Positions 1 through 9,321 of a DNA stretch of 64,000 nt are shown here, in pieces. The translations under genes and the position numbers were made by a program. Numbering within the stretch: the stretch's first letter is position 1; the number at the start of each line of letters is the position of its first letter. Source of the stretch: Leclercia adecarboxylata (lineage in GTDB: Bacteria; Pseudomonadota; Gammaproteobacteria; Enterobacterales; Enterobacteriaceae); NCBI GenBank assembly GCA_002360945.1, contig DERO01000006.1, forward strand, positions 1-64,000, read 5' to 3'. The notes beneath the pieces were generated by a model. The model had not been told where the DNA came from. It worked only from the letters and a program-made list of their open reading frames with translations, and searched no databases.

Positions 1-380
1 TGATGTCCCCGGACCGTACAGCGGGAGAGGGGCGGGGTGAGGGCATCAGGCCGCACTGCAATGCCGGGCGGCAGCGTTGCTTTGCCCGGCCTACAACGGC
101 ACCGATCCTGTAGGCCGGGTAAGGCGAAGCCGCCACCCGGCGTAGTTGTTCCGGAGCGGTCTGTTCCCCCTCACCCTAACCCTCTCCCTCAAGGGAGAGG
201 GAACCGTTCGTGCCTCGTCATCTCACTCAGCCGGTTTTGTAGGCCGGGTAAGGCGCAGCCGCCACCCGGCGTTGTTGCGCGGTCTGATGCCCTCACCGTA
301 AATCACCCATCTCCCCCTTCACTGGGCGCTACACTGATCAACATACCTGCACGCGCTAACCCAGCGCGTGATTGTCATGT
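1..380. repeat. REP-type palindromic repeat cluster
   Basis: No gene can be supported in the first 400 bases. Two repeat families alternate. One has the core taggccgggtaaggcg followed by an inverted acccggc, near 109-143 and 238-272, with a related gccgggcgg...cccggcctac unit near 63-94. The other is ccctcaccctaaccctctccc facing gggaga, near 168-206, with a related stretch near 20-52. Each can fold into a hairpin. They resemble enterobacterial REP/BIME units, which commonly sit between genes. A 116-codon open frame crossing the repeats is not a credible gene. Confidence 0.7.
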
Positions 381-400
381 CCATTAAATAAGGATGCATC

Positions 401-2503
401 ATGATCCGGCCCATTCCTCTCGAGCGTTATCGCAACATCGGTATCTCCGCACATATTGATGCCGGTAAAACCACCACCACCGAGCGCATCCTGTTCTATA
501 CCGGGGTGAGCCACAAGATGGGGGAGGTCCACGATGGCGCGGCGATCACTGACTGGATGGCGCAGGAGCAGGAGCGGGGCATCACCATTACCTCGGCGGC
601 GGTGAGCTGCTTCTGGTCCGGGATGGATCGCGGCTTTGAGCCGCACCGAATCAACATCATCGACACCCCCGGGCACGTCGATTTTACTATCGAGGTGGAG
701 CGCTCCATGCGGGTACTGGACGGGGCGGTGATGGTCTACGACTCGGTGGGCGGGGTGCAGCCGCAGTCGGAAACCGTCTGGCGACAGGCCAATAAGTACC
801 GGGTGCCGCGCATCGCCTTCGTTAACAAAATGGACCGCCCGGGGGCCGATTTCTTTCACGTGGTGCAGATGATGATCGACCGGCTGAAAGCCCACCCGGT
901 ACCGATTGTCATCCCCATCGGGGCCGAAGATCACTTCACCGGGGTGGTCGATCTGATCCACATGCGGGCCATACTCTGGGATGACACCACCCAGGGGATG
1001 ACCTTTAACTATGCCCCGGTACCGGACGAACTGCAGGCCACCGCCCAGACCTGGCGGGATAAAATGGTCTCGGCGGCGGCGGAAGCCAGCGATGACCTGA
1101 TGGACAAATACCTCGAAACCAACGATCTCGACGAGGCAGAAATTATCCGCGGCCTGCGCAAACGCACGGTGGCCGGGGAGATCCAGCCGATGCTCTGCGG
1201 CAGCGCCTTTAAAAACAAAGGGGTGCAGCGGATGCTGGATGCGGTGATTGAGCTGATGCCGTCACCCCTCGACGTTCCCGCCATCGACGGCGTGGATGAG
1301 AAAGGACAGCACGCCGAGCGTCACCCCAACGATGACGAACCCTTCTCGGCGCTGGCGTTTAAGCTGATGTCCGACCCCTACGTCGGGCAGTTGACCTTTA
1401 TCCGCGTCTACTCCGGGGTGCTGAAAAAAGGCGACGCGGTGTTTAACCCGGTGAAGGGCAAGAAAGAGCGCATCGGGCGTATCGTGCTGATGCATGCCAA
1501 CGACCGGCACGACGTCGAGGAGCTGCGCACCGGGGATATCGCCGCCTGCGTCGGGCTGAAGGATGTCACTACTGGCGACACCCTGACCGATCCCAACGCG
1601 GTGATCACCCTCGAGCGCATGGAGTTCCCGGACCCGGTTATCTCGCTCTCCATCGAGCCGAAAACCAAAGCCGACCAGGAGAAAATGGGGATCGCGCTGC
1701 ACCGTCTGGCGGCGGAAGATCCCTCCTTCCATCTGCATACCGATGAAGAGTCCGGCCAGACCATTATCTCCGGGATGGGCGAACTGCATCTGGAGATTAT
1801 CGTCGACCGCATGCGGCGCGAGTTTGGCGTCGAGGCCAATATCGGCCGTCCGCAGGTCACCTACCGGGAAACCATCCGCAAAGGGGTGAGCGACATCGAG
1901 GGCAAGTTTGTCCGCCAGTCCGGTGGGAAAGGACAGTACGGTCACGTGGTGCTGAGCCTCGAGCCGCAGGAGCCGGGCAGCGGCTTTGCCTTTGTCGATG
2001 CCACCAAAGGCGGGGTGGTGCCTCGGGAGTACATTCCATCGGTGGAGAAAGGACTGCGCGAAGCGATGAACAGCGGCGTGCTGGCGGGCTACCCGGTGGT
2101 CGATATCAAAGCGACCCTGACCTTTGGCTCCTACCACGACGTCGACTCCTCGGAGATGGCCTTCCGCATGGCGGCGATCTTCGGCTTTAAGGACGCGGCG
2201 CGCAAAGCCGACCCGGTGATCCTTGAGCCGATGATGCACGTGGAGGTCGAAACCCCGGAAGAGTACGCCGGGAATATTATGGGCGATCTTTCCTCCCGGC
2301 GCGGTCTGGTACAGGGGATGGAAGAGCAGTTCGGCAGCCAGATAATCCGCGCCGACGTGCCGCTGGCGGAGATGTTTGGCTATGCCACCACGCTGCGCTC
2401 CATGTCCCAGGGGCGGGCAACCTACAGCATGGAGTTCCACCATTACGCCGAGGCCCCGCGTATCGTGGCCGATGAGATCATCGCCGGGCGGTCGAAAAAG
2501 TAG
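401..2503 (+). CDS. fusA: Second elongation factor G (EF-G paralogue)
   Basis: Translational GTPase of the EF-G family, which drives tRNA-mRNA translocation on the ribosome and, with RRF, ribosome recycling. The G1 loop [13 protein letters not shown] is at residues 17-29, the G3 box DTPGH near residue 89 and NKMD near 143, followed by domains II to V. At 700 aa it is nearly full length compared with 704 aa for E. coli FusA, and colinear with it. The start is set by an AAGGA about 8 nt upstream of ATG. None of the str-operon neighbours (rpsL, rpsG, tuf) is nearby, so this is a second copy rather than the housekeeping gene. The text is rich in GGG and CGG codons, which fits low expression. The specialised role is unknown. 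Confidence 0.9.
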   Translation: MIRPIPLERYRNIGISAHIDAGKTTTTERILFYTGVSHKMGEVHDGAAITDWMAQEQERGITITSAAVSCFWSGMDRGFEPHRINIIDTPGHVDFTIEVERSMRVLDGAVMVYDSVGGVQPQSETVWRQANKYRVPRIAFVNKMDRPGADFFHVVQMMIDRLKAHPVPIVIPIGAEDHFTGVVDLIHMRAILWDDTTQGMTFNYAPVPDELQATAQTWRDKMVSAAAEASDDLMDKYLETNDLDEAEIIRGLRKRTVAGEIQPMLCGSAFKNKGVQRMLDAVIELMPSPLDVPAIDGVDEKGQHAERHPNDDEPFSALAFKLMSDPYVGQLTFIRVYSGVLKKGDAVFNPVKGKKERIGRIVLMHANDRHDVEELRTGDIAACVGLKDVTTGDTLTDPNAVITLERMEFPDPVISLSIEPKTKADQEKMGIALHRLAAEDPSFHLHTDEESGQTIISGMGELHLEIIVDRMRREFGVEANIGRPQVTYRETIRKGVSDIEGKFVRQSGGKGQYGHVVLSLEPQEPGSGFAFVDATKGGVVPREYIPSVEKGLREAMNSGVLAGYPVVDIKATLTFGSYHDVDSSEMAFRMAAIFGFKDAARKADPVILEPMMHVEVETPEEYAGNIMGDLSSRRGLVQGMEEQFGSQIIRADVPLAEMFGYATTLRSMSQGRATYSMEFHHYAEAPRIVADEIIAGRSKK

Positions 2504-2519
2504 AACCGGGGGGTGAACC

Positions 2520-3137
2520 ATGAAGCGTCTGCATTTTGCTCTCGCCGCACTCATGGCACCCCTTACGCTACTGGGGTGTGTGGTGATGTCCGGCACCAGC
2601 CGGACTGACTTTAGCGCGACAAAGCAGGCAGATATGGTCTTTATCGGCCTGCCAGCGCCGCTGAACTGGTTTGCGGCCGGAATGCAGGGCACCACCTTTC
2701 CGGTCTCAAGCCAACTGTCCCTCACCGCCGCCCACGTTGCGGTACCCTTGTTGAAGCCCGTGAGGGCTCAGCATCCCATTTGCGATGTGGCGGTGATTGG
2801 CGATAACAACCGCGGCAAGATCGTGCATCAGCTGGCTTACGCCCGGGTCGGGCGCAACGTCACCCTGTTCGGCTATAGCGCCATCAACAGCTTGCCGAAA
2901 TCCAGCATGGGCAAGATCGACGGCTTCGTGAAGCGCGACGGCTGCTACTACGGCATCATCACCGGGGCGGGGGCGGTGTCCGGCATGTCCGGCGGGCCGG
3001 TGATCGACAGCCTGACCGGGGAGACGGTGGGGATCATCACCAACGTCATCCCCGGCAAAGGGGCGGTGGTCTTCGTGGCGGTGCAGGATTTTACTAACGT
3101 GCTGGACCGGATGCGGATCCCCTATAAGTCCTACTGA
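2520..3137 (+). CDS. Trypsin-like serine protease lipoprotein
   Basis: A 205-residue exported lipoprotein. The N-terminus has a short charged start, a hydrophobic stretch and a lipobox LLGC, making Cys20 the likely lipidated residue. A chymotrypsin-fold triad can be read: His72 in TAAH, Asp89 in CDVAV and Ser157 in the nucleophile motif GMSGGP, all in the correct order. It starts 16 bp after the EF-G paralogue behind GGGGGG/GGTG-rich sequence, so the two are probably co-transcribed. Whether it is an active protease is not shown. The very short spacing between His72 and Asp89 is unusual compared with classical trypsins, so the Asp assignment is less certain. No specific substrate can be proposed. 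Confidence 0.7.
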   Translation: MKRLHFALAALMAPLTLLGCVVMSGTSRTDFSATKQADMVFIGLPAPLNWFAAGMQGTTFPVSSQLSLTAAHVAVPLLKPVRAQHPICDVAVIGDNNRGKIVHQLAYARVGRNVTLFGYSAINSLPKSSMGKIDGFVKRDGCYYGIITGAGAVSGMSGGPVIDSLTGETVGIITNVIPGKGAVVFVAVQDFTNVLDRMRIPYKSY

Positions 3138-3706
3138 CCCGGCGCTTTCACCTGCTTCCCACTGGTAACAAAAGTCCCCGCGCCCAGGTGGTGCAGGGTA
3201 TTGCGTTTATCGTCGTCAAACTGCCATCGCCCGGCAATAAACGCCCGTTCATCCGCCGCAGCCGAGACCACTTCGCCAAACAGGGTGTCATATTTTTCTG
3301 CCGCCGAGGTGGCGGGCAGCAGGCGGCACTCCATCCACGCCAGGCACTTCTCTTCGATCACCGGCAGGCCCAGCACCGGGCCGTCGATCGCCGGAATGCC
3401 GTAGCAGTTGAATTTATCCTCATCGCGGCCACTGATGCTGCCTACTGCATAGGTCCAGTTGGTGGCCGCCACGCCGGGAATGACAATCCCGAAGTGGCCG
3501 CTGCGCTCAATCAACTCCCTAGACCAGGCGCTTTTATCCACCACGATGGCGATCCGCGGCGGCTCGAACTCGACCGGCATCGACCAGGCGGCGGCCATCA
3601 CGTTGCGGCGGTCGATTGTCTCGTCGCGGCTGGTGATCAGGACGGTGGGGCCGTGATTCAACAGGCGGCTGGCGTGTTTTAACTCAACGGGGCGGAAGTG
3701 GCTCAT
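3131..3706 (-). CDS. yddH: Flavin reductase-like FMN-binding protein YddH
   Basis: A 191-residue protein of the flavin reductase-like domain family, which binds FMN in a split-barrel fold. The sequence is colinear with E. coli YddH, including the N-terminal HASRLLNHGPTVLITS, MAAAWSMPVEFEPPR, the GIVIPGVAATNW segment and CLAWMECRLLPATSA. In E. coli yddH lies beside nhoA; here an ABC transporter operon is inserted between them. The stop overlaps the convergent lipoprotein gene by a few bases. Start at ATG 3706 with AGGAA upstream. The physiological substrate is unknown for the family member in E. coli as well. Confidence 0.85.
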   Translation of the reverse strand: MSHFRPVELKHASRLLNHGPTVLITSRDETIDRRNVMAAAWSMPVEFEPPRIAIVVDKSAWSRELIERSGHFGIVIPGVAATNWTYAVGSISGRDEDKFNCYGIPAIDGPVLGLPVIEEKCLAWMECRLLPATSAAEKYDTLFGEVVSAAADERAFIAGRWQFDDDKRNTLHHLGAGTFVTSGKQVKAPGQ

Positions 3707-3842
3707 AGAAATTCCTCATAAATAGCATCTGAGCATTAAACGGCTGAAAGCCATTGGAAATCAAGCTGCAACAAATGCGTAATTTATTCGTCACACAAGC
3801 TGCCTACAGTGGCGAGCATCAAATCCCAAAGAGGATAACAAT

Positions 3843-4535
3843 ATGCTCACTTCCATCACGCTCAAAGGCGTCTCGTACGCTTTTGGCGCGAATACCGTTT
3901 TGAATCAAATCGATCTGCATATCGAGCCGGGTAGCGTGGTTGCGCTGCTGGGGCCGTCGGGCTGCGGGAAAAGCACTCTGTTGCGTCTGCTGGCAGGGTT
4001 AACCCAGCCCGCGCAGGGGGAACTCCATTTTGGCGATCGGCTGGTGGCGAAAACCGGATGGGCGCTACCGCCGGAAGCCCGGGACATCGGCATGGTGTTC
4101 CAGGATTATGCCCTCTGGCCGCACATGACCGTGGCACAGAATGTCATGTTCCCGCTGAAGATGCGCCATATCCCACGTCAGGAACGCGACCGCCGCGTCG
4201 CCCAGGCTCTGGCCCGCGTCGGCTTAAGCGATTTTGCCGACCGCAAACCGGCAGGGCTCTCCGGCGGGCAGCAACAGCGCGTGGCGCTGGCCCGGGCGAT
4301 TGTCGCCGAGCCGGGGGTACTGCTGTTTGACGAGCCGCTCTCCAACCTCGACAGCGAACTGCGTGGCACCTTATGTCACGAGATGGCCACGCTGCTGCGC
4401 CAGCTCGGCACTACCGCCGTCTATGTTACCCACGACCGCCGGGAGGCTGAAATCCTGGCCGACCGCATCGTGCATTTGTCTGCTGGCAGCGTCGCTGCCG
4501 ATCGTTTGATTACATCCTCAGGGGAGTTCGCATGA
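3843..4535 (+). CDS. ABC importer ATP-binding protein (iron/phosphonate type)
   Basis: A 230-residue ATPase of a periplasmic binding-protein-dependent importer. It shows Walker A GPSGCGKST near residues 39-47, the Q-loop MVFQDYALWPH, the signature LSGGQQQRVALARA, Walker B LLFDEPLSNLD and the switch histidine in YVTHDRREA. It lacks the long C-terminal regulatory domain of the MalK/PotA type. It is the first gene of a three-gene operon: the stop overlaps the binding-protein start (ATGA). The gene order ATPase, binding protein, fused permease and the sequence types resemble FbpABC/AfuABC and 2-aminoethylphosphonate importers. The substrate cannot be fixed from sequence. Confidence 0.85.
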   Translation: MLTSITLKGVSYAFGANTVLNQIDLHIEPGSVVALLGPSGCGKSTLLRLLAGLTQPAQGELHFGDRLVAKTGWALPPEARDIGMVFQDYALWPHMTVAQNVMFPLKMRHIPRQERDRRVAQALARVGLSDFADRKPAGLSGGQQQRVALARAIVAEPGVLLFDEPLSNLDSELRGTLCHEMATLLRQLGTTAVYVTHDRREAEILADRIVHLSAGSVAADRLITSSGEFA

Positions 4536-5500
4536 AAGCTGCAATGTCCGTCAAAAAAGGAGTCCTGTTAGCCATGGCGTTATCGTCCGTTATGATGTCC
4601 AGCGCCCACGCGCTAACCGTCTATACCGCAGGCCCGGGGTCGCTCGCCAAAAGCCTCGCCAGCGGCTTTGAAAAGAAAACCGGCGTGAAGGTGGATATCT
4701 TCCAGGCGACCACCGGCAAGGTGATGGCCCGCCTCGAAGCGGAGCAGGCCAATCCGCAGGCGGATATTCTGATTTCCGCCTCCTGGGATACCGCAGAAGA
4801 TCTGCACAACCGCGGCTGGCTGCTGCCGTACCAGAGCGCCAATGCGGCGAAGGTACCTGCGGACCTGAAATCAGAGGACTATGTGGCGCAGGGCGTGTCG
4901 GCGCTGGGCATCGTCTGGAACACCAAAAGCGGCACCCCGGAGCCGAAAGAGTGGCGCGATCTGACCTCCGAGGCCTTCAAAGACAAAGTCACCACCCCGG
5001 ACCCGGCGCTCTCCGGCGCGTCACTCGATCTGCTGATCGGGCTACAAAATGGCATGGGCGACAAGGCCTGGACCCTGTTTGATGAGCTGAAAAAGAACGG
5101 CATGGTGGTCAGCGGCCCGAACGCCCAGGCGGTAACGCCGGTGATGCAGGGGGCGAAAGCGGCGGTGTTTGGCGCGGTGGATTATGTCTCGTACGGCAAC
5201 ATTAGCCAGGGCGAATCCCTGAAGGTGATCTTCCCGGCCAGCGGGACGGTGATTGCCCCGCGCCCGATGATGATCCTCAAATCCACCCAGCATGCGGAGG
5301 ATGCCAAAGCCTTCGTCGATTACGTCCTGTCGCCAGAGGGCCAGGCGATGGTGGCCGATGCCTGGCTGATGCCGGCCCGGGAAGACGTGCAGGCCAAGCG
5401 TCCGCTGCTCAACGATCTGAAAATCCTGCCGACCAAAAGCGACGGTACAAGCGAACGCAGCGATATCCTCAAGCGTTTCAACACGCTCTTCACCTTATAA
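4532..5500 (+). CDS. ABC transporter periplasmic solute-binding protein
   Basis: A 322-residue binding protein with a signal peptide ending at about SAHA, residue 28. Mature protein begins LTVYTAGPGSLAKSLASGFEKKTG, typical of the FbpA/PhnS-type (cluster D/F) binding proteins. Ferric-binding FbpA proteins carry an adjacent tyrosine pair; here the corresponding region reads AVDYVSYGN, without the YY dipeptide, so iron is not the obvious ligand. Phosphonates, phosphorylated sugars and similar anions are alternatives within the family. It overlaps the ATPase gene by 4 bp and is followed 38 bp later by the permease gene. Confidence 0.8.
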   Translation: MKAAMSVKKGVLLAMALSSVMMSSAHALTVYTAGPGSLAKSLASGFEKKTGVKVDIFQATTGKVMARLEAEQANPQADILISASWDTAEDLHNRGWLLPYQSANAAKVPADLKSEDYVAQGVSALGIVWNTKSGTPEPKEWRDLTSEAFKDKVTTPDPALSGASLDLLIGLQNGMGDKAWTLFDELKKNGMVVSGPNAQAVTPVMQGAKAAVFGAVDYVSYGNISQGESLKVIFPASGTVIAPRPMMILKSTQHAEDAKAFVDYVLSPEGQAMVADAWLMPAREDVQAKRPLLNDLKILPTKSDGTSERSDILKRFNTLFTL

Positions 5501-5538
5501 TCACCTGACGGGGGCAGCCCCGTCTTCAGGACTGTTTT

Positions 5539-7194
5539 GTGAACCCTAAATTCCTGTCGGTGACGACGCTGACGCTGCTGGTGATCCTGGTGGCCTGTCC
5601 GCTCACCTTTATTCTGCTCCAGGCGGTATTTCCGCAGTTCAGCGCCGGGGTCTTCTCCGGTGCCTTTAGCGGCGTGGCGACGCTGCTGGCCGAGCCGCAA
5701 CTGCCCACCATGCTGGGCGGGACGCTGCAGGTTGCCGTCGGCGTGGCGCTGGTAAGTGCATTCATTGGTTTTCCCCTCGGCGTGGCGCGCGGGCTGCTTA
5801 ATCTGCCGCTGCCCCGGCTGTGGGATCTGCTGTTTCTCATCCCGTTTCTAACCCCGCCCTATATCGCCGCGCTGTCGTGGATGCTGGTGCTGCAAACCAA
5901 CGGCTATCTGCAACAGCTCACCGGACTCAACCTGAATAATCTGCTGTTCAGCCAGACCGGGATTGTGCTGGTGATGGCCCTGAATATCTTCCCGGTGGTC
6001 TATTTCGCGGTGTCGCGCAGCCTGCTGGCGAGCGGGCAACGGCTGGCGCGGGTGGCCCGGGTCCATGGCGCCACGCCCGGACGGGCGTTCTGGCATATCA
6101 CACTGCCGATGCTTTCCCCGTCGCTGGCGGCGGGGATGCTGCTGGCCTTCACCCTGGCGATTGAGGAGTATGGCGTGCCCGCGGCGCTGGGCACCCGCGC
6201 CGGGGTGCTGATGCTGACCACCGATATCGAGAAAAAACTCGCTGAATGGCCGATCGATCTCTCCGGTGCATCGATGCTCTCGGTGGTGCTGGTGACCATC
6301 GCCCTGAGCGCCTGGTGGCTGCAGAAAAAGCTGACCGGTAATCAGGATGTAACCAGCATTACCGGCAAGCCGACCGAGAATATGGGCGCGGATGCCGGGG
6401 GCTTTACCCTGCCGGTGGTGGCGCTGCTGGCGCTTACCGGGTTTATCGCGGTGATCCTGCCGGGTGCTTCCATGGCCCTGTCCGGGGTGCTGGGCACCCT
6501 GTCGGGCGGGGTGACGCTCGCCAATCTGACCGGCTCCCACTATGCGGCGCTGTTCAGCCAGCAGGGGGATGCGCTGTCGGCGCTGGGTACCAGCCTGTCG
6601 CTGGCCCTGGGCGCGGCCTGTATTACCGGGTTGCTGGGCCTGCTGGCCGCCTGGCTGGTGGTGGTGCAAAAAATCAAAGGGCACGGGCTGCTGGACGCGC
6701 TGTCGCTGATGCCTGCCGCCTTGCCCGGCGTGGTGGTCGGGGTGGGGCTGATCCTGCTGTGGAACCAGCCGTTCTGGCCGGTCTCGCCCTATAACAGCTG
6801 GGCGATCCTGCTGCTCTCCTACTGCTGCCTGCTGCTACCGTGGCCGGTGCGTTACGTTGGCAGCGCGCTGCGCCAGCTGGGCGGCAATCTGGAGCCTGCC
6901 GCGCGGGTGCATGGTGCGTCGGCGCTGCAGGCGTTGCGCTTTATCGTCCTGCCGCTGGTCTCCCCGGCGATGCTGGCGGCGATGCTGATGGTGTTTGCCA
7001 TCGCCTCGCGGGAGCTGGTGACCTCGCTGCTGCTGGCCCCGGCGGGCACGCAAACCGTGTCGGTGTTTATCTGGCGGCAGTTCGAGCAGGGATCCGTCGG
7101 GCAGGGGATGGCGATGGCGACCCTGACGCTGCTCACCGGGCTGGTATTGATGCTGACGGCGCTGGGGATCATGCAGCGCACCACGCGGGGATAA
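5539..7194 (+). CDS. ABC transporter permease, two fused permease halves
   Basis: A 551-residue membrane protein with about twelve hydrophobic segments and two binding-protein-dependent permease modules. Each half carries an EAA-type loop: ARVHGATPGRAFWHITLPMLSP in the first (near residue 175) and ARVHGASALQALRFIVLPLVSP in the second (near 455). Such double permeases are typical of SfuB/FbpB and AEP-type importers, where one polypeptide replaces a permease dimer. GTG start at 5539 preceded by AGGA about 8 nt upstream. Last gene of the three-gene operon. Inserted relative to the E. coli yddH-nhoA junction. Confidence 0.85.
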   Translation: MNPKFLSVTTLTLLVILVACPLTFILLQAVFPQFSAGVFSGAFSGVATLLAEPQLPTMLGGTLQVAVGVALVSAFIGFPLGVARGLLNLPLPRLWDLLFLIPFLTPPYIAALSWMLVLQTNGYLQQLTGLNLNNLLFSQTGIVLVMALNIFPVVYFAVSRSLLASGQRLARVARVHGATPGRAFWHITLPMLSPSLAAGMLLAFTLAIEEYGVPAALGTRAGVLMLTTDIEKKLAEWPIDLSGASMLSVVLVTIALSAWWLQKKLTGNQDVTSITGKPTENMGADAGGFTLPVVALLALTGFIAVILPGASMALSGVLGTLSGGVTLANLTGSHYAALFSQQGDALSALGTSLSLALGAACITGLLGLLAAWLVVVQKIKGHGLLDALSLMPAALPGVVVGVGLILLWNQPFWPVSPYNSWAILLLSYCCLLLPWPVRYVGSALRQLGGNLEPAARVHGASALQALRFIVLPLVSPAMLAAMLMVFAIASRELVTSLLLAPAGTQTVSVFIWRQFEQGSVGQGMAMATLTLLTGLVLMLTALGIMQRTTRG

Positions 7195-7266
7195 AAAGCA
7201 CTTTTGCGACAGTGGACGGGTAAAAATAGTTTATAAACAGGGAAGAACTGTAAAAGGAAACTGATT

Positions 7267-8112
7267 ATGACCCCGTTTTTAAGCGCGTATTTCGCCCGTA
7301 CCGGCTGGCAGCAGCCGGTCTCTGTGGATATCGACACCCTCCGGGCGCTGCATCTGCACCACAACAGCGCCATTCCCTTTGAAAATATCGATGTGGTGCT
7401 GCCGAGGGAGATCCAGCTCGACGATCAATCCCTGGTCGATAAGCTGGTCACCGCCCGGCGCGGCGGTTACTGCTTTGAGCAGAATGGTCTGTTCGAGCGG
7501 GTGCTGCGTGAGGTAGGGTTTAACGTCCGCAGCCTGCTGGGGCGGGTGGTGCTGGCGAACCCGCCGCAGATGCCGCCGCGCACCCATCGCCTGCTGCTGG
7601 TCGAGCTAAATGGTGAGCGCTGGATCGCCGATGTTGGCTTCGGCGGGCAGACGCTGACCGCGCCGATTCGGTTGATCGCCGAGGAGGAGCAGGCGACGCC
7701 GCACGGGCTGTACCGCCTGATCAACGATGGTCAGGACTGGGTGCTTCAGTTCCGCCATCATGACCACTGGCAGTCGATGTATCACTTCGATCTCGCCGCG
7801 CAATATCAAACTGATTACGTGATGGGCAACTTCTGGTCCGCGCACTGGCCGCAGTCCCATTTTCGTCATCATCTGTTGATGTGTCGGCATCTGCCGGATG
7901 GCGGCAAACTGACGCTCACCAACCTGCACTTTACCCACTGGCAGGACGGGCATGTCGTAGAGCAGATTAATTTGCCGGATGCAGAGGCGCTGTATCAGCT
8001 GATGCAGGAGCGGTTTGGGCTGGGGGTGGACAATCCGAAATACGGCTTTTCGCTGGCTGAACTCACGGCGGTGATGGCCGGATTTGAAACCCATCCGGAG
8101 GCGGGGAAATAG
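7267..8112 (+). CDS. nhoA: Arylamine N-acetyltransferase
   Basis: Cytoplasmic enzyme that transfers acetyl from acetyl-CoA to arylamines, hydrazines and N-hydroxyarylamines. The catalytic triad of the family is directly visible: Cys69 in RRGGYCFEQN, His107 in RTHRLL and Asp122 in IADVGFGGQ, at the same positions as in the Salmonella and E. coli enzymes. Length 281 aa equals E. coli NhoA. ATG at 7267 is preceded by AAAGGAAACTGATT. It keeps its E. coli place between yddH and the nar operon, although E. coli yddE is absent here. Involved in detoxification or bioactivation of aromatic amines; the natural substrate is not settled. Confidence 0.93.
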   Translation: MTPFLSAYFARTGWQQPVSVDIDTLRALHLHHNSAIPFENIDVVLPREIQLDDQSLVDKLVTARRGGYCFEQNGLFERVLREVGFNVRSLLGRVVLANPPQMPPRTHRLLLVELNGERWIADVGFGGQTLTAPIRLIAEEEQATPHGLYRLINDGQDWVLQFRHHDHWQSMYHFDLAAQYQTDYVMGNFWSAHWPQSHFRHHLLMCRHLPDGGKLTLTNLHFTHWQDGHVVEQINLPDAEALYQLMQERFGLGVDNPKYGFSLAELTAVMAGFETHPEAGK

Positions 8113-8280
8113 TCAACAACGCCGGGCGGCGCTGGCGCTTGCCCGGCCTACGTGTCGCGGTTTTCCAGGCCGGGTAAGGCGTAGCCGCCACCCGGCATTG
8201 TTGTGCGGCCTGATCCCCTCACTCCGGCCCTCTGCCACAGGGCTGAGGGATCTCCAGTAATTTCTTTGCATTTAAAACAA
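8113..8280. repeat. REP-type repeats after nhoA
   Basis: Directly after the nhoA stop, a gccgggcggc...gcccggcctac unit (about 8120-8152) and a ggccgggtaaggcg...acccggc unit (about 8169-8198) occur, followed by a degenerate ccctcactccggccctctg/cagggctgaggga palindrome near 8215-8250. All can form hairpins and may end transcription from nhoA. Confidence 0.65.
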
Positions 8281-8310
8281 TGAAATAATTACATAATTAT
8301 AAATGACTTA

Positions 8311-8600
8311 CAGCGGCTCCCTGGTCCGGCTGAAAATCGCCGAAGCGTTTCCGGAAGGCCGGGGCGAGGCGCAGGGACGCGCCGAGAGGGCATAGCCTGC
8401 ACGGATGCAGGCTGGTGCCCGACCCGAAAGCCTGAAGGAATAAGCTGAGGGCACCGCGAAGCGGCGATTTTCTTTGCCGGGAGCCGGGATTGTGAAGGGG
8501 GCGGCGGCGAGCCCCCTTCGCACGTTCACGGGTGACGCGGTTGACAGAGAAGTGCAGAACGTAAGGTGAACGGAACCACCACCTCAGTCGCATGTTCCCC
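8311..8600. repeat. Dispersed enterobacterial repeat element
   Basis: This 290-bp block between nhoA and narV has no credible gene although open frames cross it on the minus strand. It contains internal inverted segments such as ggatgcaggct and gagccccctt. Its right end (8567-8598, tgaacggaac...cagtcgcatg) recurs with few changes at about 30306-30338 ahead of yddG. From memory, closely similar stretches occur in many copies in Enterobacter, Citrobacter and Klebsiella genomes and are often annotated as spurious short proteins. I do not know an established name for it. Confidence 0.5.
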
Positions 8601-8637
8601 CTCACCCCAGCCCTCTCCCTGAATGGAGAGGGAACAA
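8596..8637. repeat. Palindromic repeat, possible narV terminator
   Basis: The sequence ccctcaccccagccctctcc is followed by tgaatggagaggg, giving a hairpin of the same family seen at 168-206 and 53697-53745. It lies directly downstream of the narV stop and could end the nar transcript, though it lacks a clean U-tract. Confidence 0.5.
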
Positions 8638-8640
8638 ACA

Positions 8641-9321
8641 TTACCTTCTTGCTCTCACCAGCTGATAGCGCCGGGTGATGTATTCGAACGGCGCGCTCCA
8701 GACGTGGACCAGGCGGGTGAAGGGGAAGAGCAGGAAGATGGTCATCCCCAGCACCAGATGGACGCGGAAAATAAAAGCCACGCCGCTCAACATCTCAGAC
8801 GAGCCACCGTGGAAGGTGACGATCCCCTGGGCCCAGCCGACCAGCTTCAGCATTTCGCTGCCGTCCGGGTATTGCGCCGAGAACGGAATGGTCGTCAGGC
8901 CGAGCACGCACTGGGTCAGCAGAATGCTCATGATAATGATATCCGGGGTGGTGGAGGTGGCACGCACCCGCTGATTAAACAAGCGGCGGTACAACAGCAT
9001 CGAACCACCAATCAGGGTCAGCACCCCGCAGATCCCCCCGGCGATCATTGCCAGCTGCTGTTTGACCGCCATCGGCAGGAACCAGGCGTACATCCAGTGC
9101 GGGGTTAACATCCCGAACAGGTGGCCGAAGAAAATCCCCAGAATGCCGATGTGGAACAGGTTAGAGCCCCAGTTCATGCCGCGCTTGCTCAGCAGCTGGC
9201 TGGAGGAGGCGCGCCAGGTGTACTGGCCGTAGTCATACCGCAGCCAACTGCCGAGGAAAAAGACCGCGGCGCAGATATACGGATAAATGTCGAAGAAAAA
9301 GACGTTCAGATGGTGTGTCAT
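8641..9321 (-). CDS. narV: Nitrate reductase 2 gamma subunit, cytochrome b
   Basis: Membrane subunit of respiratory nitrate reductase Z. It takes electrons from quinol and passes them through two b haems to NarY. At 226 aa it has exactly the E. coli NarV length (NarI is 225). Five hydrophobic segments are seen, with histidines suited as haem ligands in [14 protein letters not shown] and near the end in [22 protein letters not shown]. The start overlaps the narW stop by 4 bp. Last gene of narUZYWV. Confidence 0.92.
   Translation of the reverse strand: MTHHLNVFFFDIYPYICAAVFFLGSWLRYDYGQYTWRASSSQLLSKRGMNWGSNLFHIGILGIFFGHLFGMLTPHWMYAWFLPMAVKQQLAMIAGGICGVLTLIGGSMLLYRRLFNQRVRATSTTPDIIIMSILLTQCVLGLTTIPFSAQYPDGSEMLKLVGWAQGIVTFHGGSSEMLSGVAFIFRVHLVLGMTIFLLFPFTRLVHVWSAPFEYITRRYQLVRARR

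Noticed and set aside
37..387. 116-codon frame at the left end
   Set aside because: It lies entirely in REP-type repeats and encodes repeated Pro/Arg-rich segments.
1262..2725. 487-codon open frame antisense to the EF-G paralogue
   Set aside because: Low-complexity His/Arg-rich product, typical shadow of a GC-rich gene; EF-G is full length.
8297..8641. Minus-strand frames in the nhoA-narV gap
   Set aside because: They coincide with a dispersed non-coding repeat; the translated product is Arg-rich without any domain.
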